From assembly GCF_043641665.1 (NCBI RefSeq), contig NC_092191.1:19437501-19501500 (forward strand): a stretch of DNA of 64,000 bases, in the 5' to 3' direction. This document shows, one piece after another, positions 50,071 to 59,773 of the stretch. The notes beneath the pieces were generated by a model. It worked only from the letters and a program-made list of their open reading frames with translations, was not told where the DNA came from and did not search any database. Origin of the DNA: Enoplosus armatus. Lineage: Eukaryota > Chordata > Actinopteri > Centrarchiformes > Enoplosidae. Position 1 is the first letter of the stretch; each line of letters begins with the position of its first letter. The position numbers were made by a program, and so were the translations under genes.

Positions 50071-50225
50071 TATATAGGAGGGACATACGTCCTTATTTGC
50101 ATATGCAAAGGCCTCTCAACGGAACGATAGAAACTTGATGGCCGTTGTAATTGAGGTTAATAGAGGCCGGGGTGGCTTTTCTCACGTCCGTGGCCGGCCG
50201 AGACGCTCTGGCGCCGGCGAGTCTG
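50071..50225 (-). promoter_or_regulatory. vent-like core promoter with POU and BMP/Smad sites
   Basis: Read on the coding strand, TATATA is at 50076-50071. A perfect 14-bp palindrome TTTGCATATGCAAA is at 50096-50109, containing the octamer ATTTGCAT at 50095-50102. GGTTAAT lies at 50155-50161. A two-sided Smad element AGAC-N5-GGCGCC-N5-GTCTG lies at 50201-50225. GGCGCC five bases from GTCT is the established Smad1/5-Smad4 BMP-response arrangement, and Pou5f3 is a known regulator of vox and vent in zebrafish. The same words occur in the same order upstream of the vox-like gene. Confidence 0.75.
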
Positions 50226-51545
50226 AGTATCAGTCACCTGGCATCTCAGATCTCTGCATAAAGTCGTCCAGGGCGATATCCGCCGCTGAAAACCGAACTG
50301 TCAGATATGCAGCGCCCATTAAAGACCTGCTTCTAGTCCGCTTTGACTGCTAATGAGCCACTGACCACACACGCATTCCCAATTCACGCAGCCCCTGGCC
50401 CATAACCTGTCATCGCGTCAGCTCGGTGGCGCACAGACAGAAGCGCCCGGCTGTCTGAGCGTCACTCAGCCCGGTGATGACGCCTTTGTTAAGGCGGGTG
50501 TGCCCGCAGCGAGAGAGCAGTGACGGAGTGAGAAAGTTGCGTTTGATCTTTGTTGACCCGTTTTGAATGAGACATTTGCTGATGGAGCCCCCCCCCCCCC
50601 ACCCCCCCCCCCCCCCCGGGGTACCTTCGAACCCCCGATGCCTGCGACAGGTCGTTTCCAAATCAATCCCTTACAGCAAAGATGTGTGTGAACTGTTTGT
50701 AGATGGACGTGCACGAGATGGACGTAAGGTCCCGAGCTGAATCACCGAGAAGGGGGGGGGGGGGGGGGGGGGGGCGTGAGGACGGGCCCGCAGACCTGCT
50801 TTGAATGATCTCGAAGTCGTTGTAAATCAGGCTTGTTGTCTCCACATCTCATCACACAATCAGGTTTTGAACCGCAGGCCCCCAGACTTCAAACCAGAGG
50901 TCGGATTCCTTGGCCATACAAAACCCCAGACTCTCTGGAGCCCAGGCCTGCTGGGGGGGGGGGGGGGGGGACCCCTGTGGGTAAGTGTGAACTCGTCAAT
51001 GAGCGGCTTAATTAGGACTAATTGTCGACCATGATCTCCCCCGTTAGCTGGCGTTTGAAGTGCAGAGATTGGGGACAAACAACTCACATGAAAGCAGAGC
51101 ATATGGCCCCGTCTTTGTTGACAGGTGGGGGTGGGGGGTCGGAGGGGGGGGGGGTGTCTCATTAGGAATTTGATGTTTGTTGCATGCTTTTTCACAATGC
51201 ACAATCCTCAGTGATTGGATTTAGCATGATTTGTTTATATGGATTGGTTTGACTGGGCGTCATATCAGCTGGATATGAGAGAATCAGAGCAGGAGATCCA
51301 TACAATGAGCTGCGATAAGATCCTCCAGCCTCAACGGACAACACCCATTTTTATCACCACCCCCACCTCCCCACCCCACCCGCTTTAAGATGAAAGAGAG
51401 GATGATCTATTCATGTTGAACTAATCCCACAATAAAGATAATATCATCAGCTTTAGATAGCCACCACAGTTGCCAGGCCTGCATCTTAATAGCTTGAATG
51501 TGTGCAAAGCAGAGAAAACGCTGATCCCAGTGCTGCAGAATAGAA
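50226..51545. other. spacer between the two Vent genes, rich in G/C homopolymers
   Basis: No exon is recognised. Runs of one base are at 50588-50600 and 50602-50617 (C), 50752-50774 (G), 50953-50970 (G) and 51144-51154 (G). Open frames over these runs (poly-Gly or poly-Pro) are artefacts. The rest is unique sequence and probably includes the distal promoter of the vent-like gene. Confidence 0.6.
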
Positions 51546-51550
51546 GGGAC

Positions 51551-51556
51551 TTTATT
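51551..51556 (-). terminator. polyadenylation signal of the vox-like gene
   Basis: TTTATT on the + strand (AATAAA on the coding strand) lies 158 bp after the stop codon at 51714-51716 and is the first canonical signal. Confidence 0.65.
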
Positions 51557-51713
51557 CAAAGATAAATAGACTTTTCTGTAAATATATATCAAATATAATA
51601 CAAATCACACATCAAATAAAAAAACAACAACAACAACAGCAGCAGCAGCTCTGGATTGCACTCGTTTGGACTCTTAAGTGTTTCAGTCGGGAGGGTCTCT
51701 AGTTGACAGCTCC

Positions 51714-52657
51714 TCAGTAGAAGTGTCGGCTGTGGATCAGGCGGTGGGGGGGGTGGTGAGGGGGCATCTGCTGCTGCTGGAGGACCAGCTGCGGGACGGG
51801 GAGCGGGTAAAAGGGCGGGTAGCGGGGTCGCTGTCCGGCCACGCTGTGGTACTGAACCGGGGGCAGAGGCTGGAACACCACCGGTGGGACTTGGGGCGCG
51901 AGGTAGTCCTGCACCTCCCGCTTCAGCTTCATCCTCCTGTTCTGGAACCAGGTCCTCACCTGAGACAAAGCCAACCGCACACAGTCAGAACCCGGAATGG
52001 TGCAGAATGGTCAACACACACACACACAACATGCTGGAGAGCCGGTCTGTCTGCACGGGAGAGTCTGGTCTTACCTGAGTCTCCGTGAGGCTCAGCCTCT
52101 GCGCCGTCTTCACCCTCTCCCCGGCGTCCAGGTATTTGTGCTTGTTGAAGATCTTTTCCAGCTTGCTGATCTGCTCGGGGGTGAACTTGGTGCGCGCCCG
52201 GCGCTGCGGTCCGTCTCGCTCCGGGTCGCTTCCCTCGTCCACGGAGAGACACTCCGAGGAAGCCGCCTCGCTCTCGTACCCGGAGGAGTACCCGCCGATC
52301 TCTGAAACTGAGCAAGTGAAGGACTCTGGTTACAAACACGGCTTGTGCGTCAGGGCTGAAGCGGCCTGCTGGTTTACGGGTCGGAGGTGGGGGCTACTTA
52401 CTTGGTGAGGCGCACGTAGGGTGAAAAGGCGAGCCCGGGCCGGAGTCCCGGTGCCCGCTGCTCTCCGCTGGCTCGACGGGCTTCGAAGCTTTGGGTTTTG
52501 GCTGCAGGTAACTCTTGCCATAAACCGGCGGGCGCGGCTGCACCATGCAGGGAACGTGGGGTCTGCAGGTCGGCGCGGTATCCGGGGCAGCTCCGCGGTC
52601 CTCGGTCGTGTTGCGGTGGCTCTGGGCCAGCCAGTCCACAGAAAAGTACTTCACCAT
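51714..52657 (-). CDS. vox: Vent-family homeobox transcription factor (vox-like), three exons, 242 or 244 aa
   Basis: Coding exons are 52657-52402, 52301 (or 52307)-52075 and 51959-51714, with GT-AG introns in phases 1 and 0, the same positions as in the vent-like gene. The protein starts MVKYFSVDWLAQSHRN, an FSVDWL motif like that of other Vox/Vent proteins, then a Pro-rich linker and an acidic/Ser-rich segment (GYESEAASSE). The homeodomain spans about residues 118-177 (RRARTKFTPEQISKLEKIF to RTWFQNRRMKLKREV), with Thr47. The tail is Pro/Gln-rich and ends HSRHFY, echoing the FY end of the neighbour. The start has strong context (GAACATGG). Vox is a BMP-responsive repressor of dorsal genes. 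The two genes are head-to-tail tandem duplicates about 1.6 kb apart. Assignment as vox rather than vent is from N-terminal resemblance. Confidence 0.9.
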
Positions 52658-52736
52658 GTTCGCAGTGCGGCTCAGTGACCTGGATATCCACCAAGCGTCA
52701 GAGGGAGTGGTGGCGGCCCCCCTGTCCAGGGTCGGG

Positions 52737-52888
52737 TTTTATAGCGGCCCTGGCCCTTGCTGCAATTAGCATATGTAGAGAGGCCCTTGTTAACGCCTGA
52801 TCGATCCCGATGATTAGGGGTTAATGGCTCGTTATTGAAGTCTTTACATATCCTGTGAGTGTGTGAAGACCTGGCGCCGCCGAGTCTG
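52737..52888 (-). promoter_or_regulatory. vox-like core promoter with octamer-like and BMP/Smad sites
   Basis: On the coding strand TATAAAA is at 52743-52737, 80 bp upstream of the start codon. An octamer variant ATGCTAAT is at 52772-52765, GGTTAAT lies at 52819-52825, and GGCGCC-N5-GTCTG at 52873-52888. Offsets from the upstream edge of the TATA box are about 22, 76 and 130 bp, against 19, 79 and 134 bp for the vent-like gene. The element order is therefore preserved between the paralogues. Confidence 0.75.
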
Positions 52889-53116
52889 TGAGAACCCTCC
52901 TGAGCTCATACATTTGTCCGCCCCGACTGAAACCGGGGGCCCCGCAGAAACAGCTGTATCTCCTGCAGAGGTGGAGGCTTTCATGCTGCTGCTGCTGCTG
53001 CTGGTCGGTCTTATTAGGCTCATTTCAAACAACAAGACCTCATTTTGTTCGTGACGGATCTGATGTCTCTCTCAATCAAACGCGTCTCAGAACCACAGCC
53101 AGCCTTATTGGCACAC

Positions 53117-53154
<38 letters not shown>

Positions 53155-53754
53155 ACATAGAGTACACGGCGTCCCATTATATTGACTTCAAAACTACAAG
53201 AACTCGTTTTTTACACAGATATATATATATATATATAAATCAGCTATAGTGCTGTTAGCATATGAATGCATCAGCAGTAATAACAATCCAACAATATAGT
53301 ATTGTGACAGTGGCATGTTCCACTCTGCATTTTGAAAGTGCATCTTACCTTTTCAAATATGAGAATCAGGCCTTGTATCGTATAATGGAGTCCTCTTATA
53401 GTGGGGTGTTGTTGTTGACACAAGGTAAATGCCGTGGATATTGTGTACATGTTTAGTCGTTTAGTATTTAAGGAGCAGCTCCCACTTTTAGCACTTAATC
53501 CACGCATTATAAGCGACTGTGAAAGTGGACCTGGCCTGTGGGGGAAAAAAAGGGGTATTTTCTGGGCTCAGAGCGCAGATTTCGTTGGATACACCTGGAC
53601 CGAATCAAACTGCTGCTGTGCTGCTTAAATGATTCAAGGTCTAATTCAGGTTTAGTTTCTCGTCACAGATTTTGTCATTAGGCGTCTGGTTCTGGCTGAT
53701 TCCGTGGGATTTGGAGCTCCAGGCTTAATTAGCTGTCTATCGTGATGGGAGCTG
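52889..53754. other. vox-like distal upstream region, no gene
   Basis: A (GCT)n run (about 52985-53002), a (TG)n tract (about 53119-53153) and a short (AT)n run (53219-53237) are present. No exon is recognised. A human gene lying at this place between KNDC1 and VENTX (UTF1) has no visible counterpart here. Confidence 0.5.
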
Positions 53755-54150
53755 CGAAGATACTCCACCGCAAGTCCTGCATTCAAAGCCCAAGTAAACG
53801 TGTTCATTGCGCAGTAAAATGGTTTTCCTATTATATCTGATGTTCCTGGATTAATGTTACTGCTGTGTGAGCATCATATTATGTCTGTAGCATCGCCTGT
53901 ATTCAGCTTCGTGACGATGCAGCTGATCCAGAGGGGGCTTGAAATAGTTTATTTATATTAAGAAGTAGGAACATTTTATCAACACATAAAAAGAACACTG
54001 TCTTCTGAGAAGTAACCAAAGGTCTCAGACACACGTAAAAAAAAAAAAAGGTACAGTATTTGCCTCTGAGATGTGGTGGAGAAGAGGTACAAAGTATAAA
54101 AACCCACACGTAAGTGCAGTACTTGAGTAAATGTACTTAATTACTTATAT
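53755..54150 (+). repeat. interspersed fish repeat ('aagtcctgcattcaaa...gtacttgagtaaatgtac' type)
   Basis: It starts 'ccgcaagtcctgcattcaaa' and ends 'gtgcagtacttgagtaaatg' then 'tacttaattactta', the two ends of a common fish repeat. Its middle is diverged. Related copies are at 55195-55590 and in two parts at 46748-47402. Confidence 0.6.
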
Positions 54151-54253
54151 GTCTGTAGATGACACTAACAGTGACCAAATGGACTGTGCGTAAAACACAA
54201 CTTCAGAGATCTTCACCACATCAGTTTCTGCAGCGCAGCCTCCCGAAAAACCC

Positions 54254-54296
<43 letters not shown>

Positions 54297-55009
54297 CACT
54301 TGTGGAACCTTCAGTCAAACGGGGGGAAACGCGATGGTTTCGTATCGACGCGTCTTGGATGCCCCGGTGCGCGCTGGCGCCAGCGGCCCAAAGGCCAGCG
54401 TTTGGCGCAGGCGCTTCAAACGTCACGGATCAAAGGCATTACAGTAGCAACACAGTCACGGCTGATTGTCGGTCCCCGTTCAAATGCTAATGTGCTAAAA
54501 ACAAGCTGCTGTGAGCGCAAACAAGGCCCACATAGGAACACGAGGTGACTCTCAAACTGGCCACTTCACACGCACACAAAGGCTGCACATGTTCACATCA
54601 GTAACCTCTCAGGCATAAACAGGTGAGATCACTATAAACTCACTGATGACCCCCCCCCCCCCCCCCCCCCCCTCCCTCCTGCCTGTAAACTGACAGTATC
54701 TCATATCTGTTAGGTGACAAACAAACCGCAGAGGCGTCTTTCCAGCAGACGGGGCCCGGCCCTCAGAGGCCCCTGCGTGCAGCAGCGCAGGGACAATGCC
54801 ACTAAACTGCTCGTTTAGTTATACGACAAAGCAGATAAGAGGCCGGGCCTGGTTGTCTCCTTTGTCGGTGATCTGTCGCTGTGGAGGCAGGAGTCCCTTT
54901 ATCTCCGAGGCTTTGAAGACGCGCCCCGATCCCGTTAGATAACAATAAAGAGCGCCCGGGACGTCGCCTTCACACTGCGCCGATTTCCTCAGCTCTGCCT
55001 GCACGGGCC

Positions 55010-55043
<34 letters not shown>

Positions 55044-55194
55044 GTCTGTCTGTCCCAGAGGAAAAGCTGGAACAAGTGACTGTATTCTAATTTTGACTGA
55101 AGCACCAGAGCCTGAGGAGAGCAAATCCTCCAATAGGTTGTGTGTGTGTTCGTGCTGTTTGGATGTGTTTTTATACCAGCCTTTTCTGGTTATT
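54151..55194. other. gene-free sequence with microsatellites
   Basis: A (CA)n run lies at about 54256-54294, a C run of 23 at 54650-54672 and a (TCTG)n run at about 55011-55054. No exon is recognised. The 129-codon frame here runs through the CA repeat. Confidence 0.55.
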
Positions 55195-55590
55195 CATTAA
55201 AAAAAAAAGTAGCAATACACTGTAGAAATACTCCATTATGAGTAAAAGTATGTACGTTTTATTAGCATAATGTATCAAAAGTAGAATGACTCATTGGGCA
55301 GTACATGGCCCCTGTCAGCTGCGTCTTATCATAATTACATTAATGGATTCTAAATACATATAATAAACGCGTAAGCAGCGTTTTAATATTGTAGCAGGCC
55401 GTCAGGGAGCACATTTTAAGTACCCGATGTGCCTGTTGGATACAGTCATCTATGACAGTGCATCCTTTATGACATGATTACAGGCTTTGTATGAAGAATC
55501 TAAATCTACAAAGCAACCAAAGAGGCAATATTTCCCTCTTAAATGTGGTGGAAAAGAAGTATAAAGTACTACGTATGACAAAATACTGAA
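55195..55590 (+). repeat. interspersed fish repeat, long copy
   Basis: The order 'atactccattatgagtaaaa', 'catgtatcaaaagtag', 'gcgttttaatattgtagcag', 'gaatctaaatctacaaagca', 'aatatttccctcttaaatg' and 'gtggtggaaaagaagtataa' matches a common percomorph element and the copy at 53755-54150. Confidence 0.65.
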
Positions 55591-57557
55591 CATTTCTATA
55601 TCTGTAAATGACTATCTGGCAAAAGAGATGCGTATATATGTGTTCATGCTGAGGATGAATAACACACAAAACATGAAATATTCTCTGACATGTAATAATA
55701 TGCAATATTTACTGCCAGCCCAGTTCGTGCAAAGGGAAGGGTTACCACTTTTCTACATATTGGGTTTAAAAGGTCAGAAGAAATGCATCCTATAATACTG
55801 TGACAAAGTGATGAGGCGTCCTCGTGGTCAGGTTGTGTATCCGTGTAGGCATTACGCCGCAGCAAATCCTCCAGTGATTATTAAGAGGAAGTGCCAAAGA
55901 GAGCACACTAAGTTCACCATGAAGTCATAGACACCTTAAATGCTTGCAGGAGGAGAGAGAGAGAGGGGGGGGGGGGGGCAGCTCCAGCTCCTCCCACCAC
56001 ATCCCCTGACAGACGTAACAGGGCTGCGACCTGCCACAGAGCCGCTCTCGCACGGATATTGTCTGACAATAATACGCTCTGGCAAGACAGGGCTTATGAA
56101 ATCTCATTTATTTGGCTAAATTAAGCAAGTCGTCATAGCACGCCACATTCCATCTCCACGGTGTGTTTCACGGCAGAGGACCGTGGGGGGGGGGGGGGGG
56201 GGGGGGGGGGGAGAGAGAGAGAGGGCAGGGAAATAGAAAAATAGACACTGACTGAACATCATTCCTCCAACAACATGTTTCACACCGACATCTCATTATG
56301 TTCTCTCATCTCCTCTGGGAGGGTAAGGTGTCGCCTGGCTTTCGCCCGTCACCACACACTGTTTTAGACGGGACTAAGATCAGACATTCATTTACCAATC
56401 TAGTCGTAGAAATCTCCTTCGGTAAACTCCTAATATGGTAAACAAACAGAAACGACGCGTTGTAGGTTAAGCAACATCTATGATCAATAAACGGTTCAGC
56501 GGATGGAATATACTCAAACACATTGCAGCGACGTCAAATAGATTTGAATGTTTGACATGGCTGGATTTACCTGCTGGGGGGGGGGGGCGCCCGGGGTAGA
56601 AATTAGCTGCTGGGCCCCTGTTTCCCCGCCATTCCGTCTCCCTTTCTGTGCAACGTGCACAGTATTCCTCTGCTGGAGTGTCACATGTTGCCAGGTTTGC
56701 TGGGAGGTGATATTATTGAATACAATCTAATTTAGGAATATGCGCCTTGTAAGCACAGTATCAGCTGAAATAATGAGGGCCTTAAAATGACATCTTCTTC
56801 AACACACTAAGGGGCCAGTGCACTCAATCAGAACCGGATGTCGGATGGCTGGACAGCTTTGGAATTTTTTTTTTTGGGGGGGGGGGGCTGCGTCCAACAA
56901 CCAAAGAAAAAACGATGAAAAAAAAAAAGGCCCTGATCATGTCAGTCGATATTGTGCTTTAGTGGTGCATATTCCCAAACGAAGTTATACAGAACCTGTG
57001 GCTTTTGGTTTTGGGGGCTCCCTGGGGGTCTCGGGCTCTGGTGCAGATGCCCACTTTGCCATGTTGGTCATCCAGGCTCTGTGTTGTTGGACAATGCATT
57101 CTGCATTGCTGCCATGTTCAGTCCACATATGATTACACAGAGGCCTTAACAGCTAAATTACACAAATAAAAGGTAAGAAATGTCTGAGCTGAGGACGAAT
57201 CATTACACACGTCGCACATTTCCTCTCTCGAAGAAACATGCTAACATTGAAAACCAAACAGATTTGTGAGGAACGTGATCAACAGCTGAACTTGTGTAAT
57301 CTGAAGAGTGTGAGTTGTAAATAAAGTTTGTCTGGGAGTCTAAACTGACATTATGGACTTGAGTTAAGGGGCCTTTGACACGGAGAACATATAAGAGCAG
57401 AAAAGAGTTTCCCAGTGCACAAGGCTCCACTGCCAGGACGGCAGAGGCATCTGACAGTCGCGGCTTAGACACGGATTCTCAGTCTGAGCTTGGACATGGG
57501 GTGCTGAGCCGGTGGCGGTGTCTCGCTCTGGGCTGTGAGATGCGACCGGGGCAGGGC
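55591..57557. other. gene-free spacer 3' of kndc1, with G homopolymers
   Basis: G runs lie at 55965-55978, 56185-56211 (27 bases), 56576-56587 and 56876-56887. Part of this region should be kndc1 3' UTR, since the stop codon is at 57558, but no AATAAA or ATTAAA was seen on that strand within 400 bp, so the transcript end is not placed. Confidence 0.5.
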
Positions 57558-59738
57558 TCACTGGAAAGTGGCCTTAACCCTCCTCAGCGTGTCCTGGATC
57601 CTCCGCGCTTGTCGCTCGCTGGACTGCTGGAAGTTGGCATCGTTGTCGGCGGCCAAGAGGTGGATGTCAGAGGTGGCGAGCCGGGCGATGCGGCGCCGAA
57701 GGTAGGCCTGCAGCTCCCTGTCCGGGCTGTAGGGGCACGCAGCCTCCTGGAAGGCGTGGACCTGACTCACAACCTTTGCTATGCTCCTTGAGCCAAGGAC
57801 AGATGGACGACAGGATGGAGCAACATGAAATGGGAATACAGGACGAAAGGAAAAGTGAAAACATGAAAAGAATTTACATCTAGGTGCGTATCATACCTGA
57901 GCTTTCTTCCTAGCAGCATCATCAGCTTTGCCTGTGACCTGATTTGGAGAGAGCGGGGATAACCCTGGGTCCACAGCAACCAGCTGTGTCTCTGCCTTTC
58001 CCTGCTAGATCTCCTGACCCAAGCATCTGGCTCCAGCCAGTCGCCTCTCAGCATCTGGCCAGTAAACCTCTTTTCCAATCAAACCCCATCCCACGGGCGC
58101 CATCTGGCGCAACACTGGCACCCCGACCAACAACCCGAATTCAACAGCTGTGCCATTACCATCCAGCCGCCACTTGCTGTGACCTCAGCATCTGGTCAGC
58201 CATATTGGAGTGAAGGAGAAGGACACAGGAAAATGCGTCCTCACAGGGAGTTGGCCGACTTTGTCATAGATGGATACTTGGGATGTGGGGAGAGAGCTGA
58301 TTTACAGTTAACGGCACTAACTGTTAATATTCTGTGTCACTGCAGGGATAGGTACCCGGCTAATTTCACTGGCCGTATGCACATTTCACCAATATCACAC
58401 CTCTAACTGAATAAAATTAGGGCAAATTCCAGCATGCAGTAAAAATATGGCTGTAATATTACAGGCACTTCCCATCATGGATTTTCCACCTAATGTTTCT
58501 CAGCAACACGGAAGTGCTCCGCAGAGATGTCGTCTCTTTTAACTTCCTGCCTACACCAGAAATGGGAATGTTTTGCGTTGCGTAGGTGGATATCTGATGC
58601 TTGTTTGACCAGTTACACAACATGACGTATAGTGGCGAGGACAGCCACACCTGGAAGACAACGAGCGGCAGTTTTATATATTAGCAGTCGTAGCTGCGCT
58701 AATTAGATGAGCTCCCACTTACAACGCCGGGATTGGCTAGTTCTGTTATTAGTTAATAGTAATTTGTGTTTTTCTAATGTGGATATATAAACATATAACA
58801 GTAAATGTCTGAGCGTGGCAATAAGAACGTGCTAATATAATATTTCCTCATCCAATACATGGGCTGCACAGTGGAGACTCATTTGATTTTTAATGTAGTA
58901 ACACAGTTACACCACGCAGGACTTTCATATGGACTTCTTGAACTTTATTTTGTGCTCCAACCCCAACCCTGCCAGGTCATGCGAACGCCCCATGAATGTG
59001 AACGTGCGCTCCAGACTTTGAGGAATTTATAGTGGGCTGTGTGAGACGATCCGGAATGAAATCTTTTTAACTTTTGTTTACAATAGAGACCGGACGCTAA
59101 GAGATAGAAGCAGAAACAGAACAGACGAAAGGTTGGCCGGGCCACAGCGGCTCATTACAGCTCTAAAAAAACCACCCGGTCTCCCCCTCACCTGAGCTTG
59201 GTCCACTTGTAAGCTCCAGTAGTGAGGGTGAAGGCTCCGATCTCCAGCTGCTGGACGTGCATGGCCAGGATGTGCGCCGATGGCAGGGTGGGCCTCCTCC
59301 TCGTGTGCTCGCCCCCCATCAGACACAGGTCGTCACTCTTCAGAAACACCTGAGGAGGGAGCGATTCATCCGCACAGTAAATAAATGAGTTCTTAGTGGA
59401 ACAGAACATTTAGAACATTTCCCATTAAGCTAAAGTCTCAGGTGCTTGACGCAGTAATAGAGGATTTTCAACAAATTGAGCCTCTCTACATTTCAAAAGC
59501 CAATGAATGCTACATGTTGAAATACCGCTAAATATCTGGTAGGAGAGTGGCGCATAATGTTTGAGGCATCGGGCTCTTTTGAGGGTAACTTTCAGAAGCA
59601 GAGCCAGCTGTAAGCCCTCATTACACAGGCGAGTTGCTTGAAGCTGTTTTTCTATTGATTTGTTTGCCCTGCAGCCCAGTTTCACAATATGTGACCAGCC
59701 AAGCCTTCAGTTACAAACAACATACGTGTGTGCTTGCT

Positions 59739-59773
<35 letters not shown>

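Noticed and set aside
50140..51540. A third Vent-type homeobox gene in the spacer
   Set aside because: No WFQNRR-type helix-3 sequence is present on either strand of the spacer.
52889..57557. A UTF1 counterpart between kndc1 and the Vent genes
   Set aside because: Human has UTF1 here, but no open frame with a Myb-like domain is visible, and UTF1 is thought to be mammal-specific.
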